A DNA stretch of 15,101 nucleotides from CAZHDB01 sp964531225. GTDB taxonomy: Archaea; Thermoproteota; Thermoprotei_A; Sulfolobales; Desulfurococcaceae. The notes under the pieces were generated by a model that was not told the origin of the DNA, did no database searches, and worked only from the letters and a program-made list of their open reading frames with translations. The position numbers and the translations under genes were made by a program. The stretch lies in NCBI GenBank assembly GCA_964531225.1, contig CAZHDB010000035.1, positions 1 to 15,101 of the forward strand, written 5' to 3'. This document shows positions 15,069 to 15,101 of this stretch, one piece after another (position 1 is the first letter of the stretch; every line of letters begins with the position of its first letter).

Positions 15069-15101
15069 AAATAATAGTAGATATGAAAAATAATAGAAAG
15101 C

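Overview
The window looks like a hyperthermophilic crenarchaeote, most likely of the Desulfurococcales and close to Staphylothermus (inference from gene content; no search was run). Signs are an archaeal core gene set (Cdc48, FEN1, Nob1, Trm5, aIF5A, DUF371), AT-rich DNA, GGTGA-type ribosome binding sites, crenarchaeal TATA boxes, and heavy use of TTG and GTG starts. There are no bacterial-type genes, no insertion sequences and no CRISPR array.

Left part (1-7416): compact housekeeping genes. The 3' part of a Cdc48 AAA+ ATPase is followed by a small putative winged-helix protein and FEN1 nuclease on the plus strand. Pcm repair methyltransferase is on the minus strand. A DUF371 gene faces a Trm5-type tRNA methyltransferase. 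NAD kinase and the Nob1 rRNA-processing nuclease form an overlapping pair facing a PUA/NSUN m5C methyltransferase. All three convergent pairs overlap (4, 78 and 20 bp). The 20-bp one is a near-perfect inverted repeat bounded by the two TAA stops.

Middle part (7417-13766): an accessory cell-surface region with two large convergent genes. One encodes an exported clostripain-family (C11) protease with FG-GAP-like calcium loops, a carboxypeptidase-regulatory-like domain and a C-terminal membrane anchor. The other encodes an exported protein with five DUF11 repeats and a C-terminal anchor, and its base composition differs from its neighbours. Each is interrupted by one in-frame TGA, with the frame otherwise intact on both sides. 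In the DUF11 gene the TGA sits where sister repeats carry Trp. In both proteins the TGA separates the exported N-terminal part from the membrane anchor. They are either two recent nonsense mutations or two readthrough sites; this is the most interesting signal in the window.

Right part (13767-15101): tRNA-Arg(CCU), a COG2521-like methyltransferase and aIF5A, all on the minus strand. The methyltransferase overlaps the end of the aIF5A gene, and the pair is probably driven by a clear TATA box near 15056. Translation and RNA modification are the common theme of the housekeeping genes (Trm5, NSUN, Nob1, aIF5A, tRNA-Arg).
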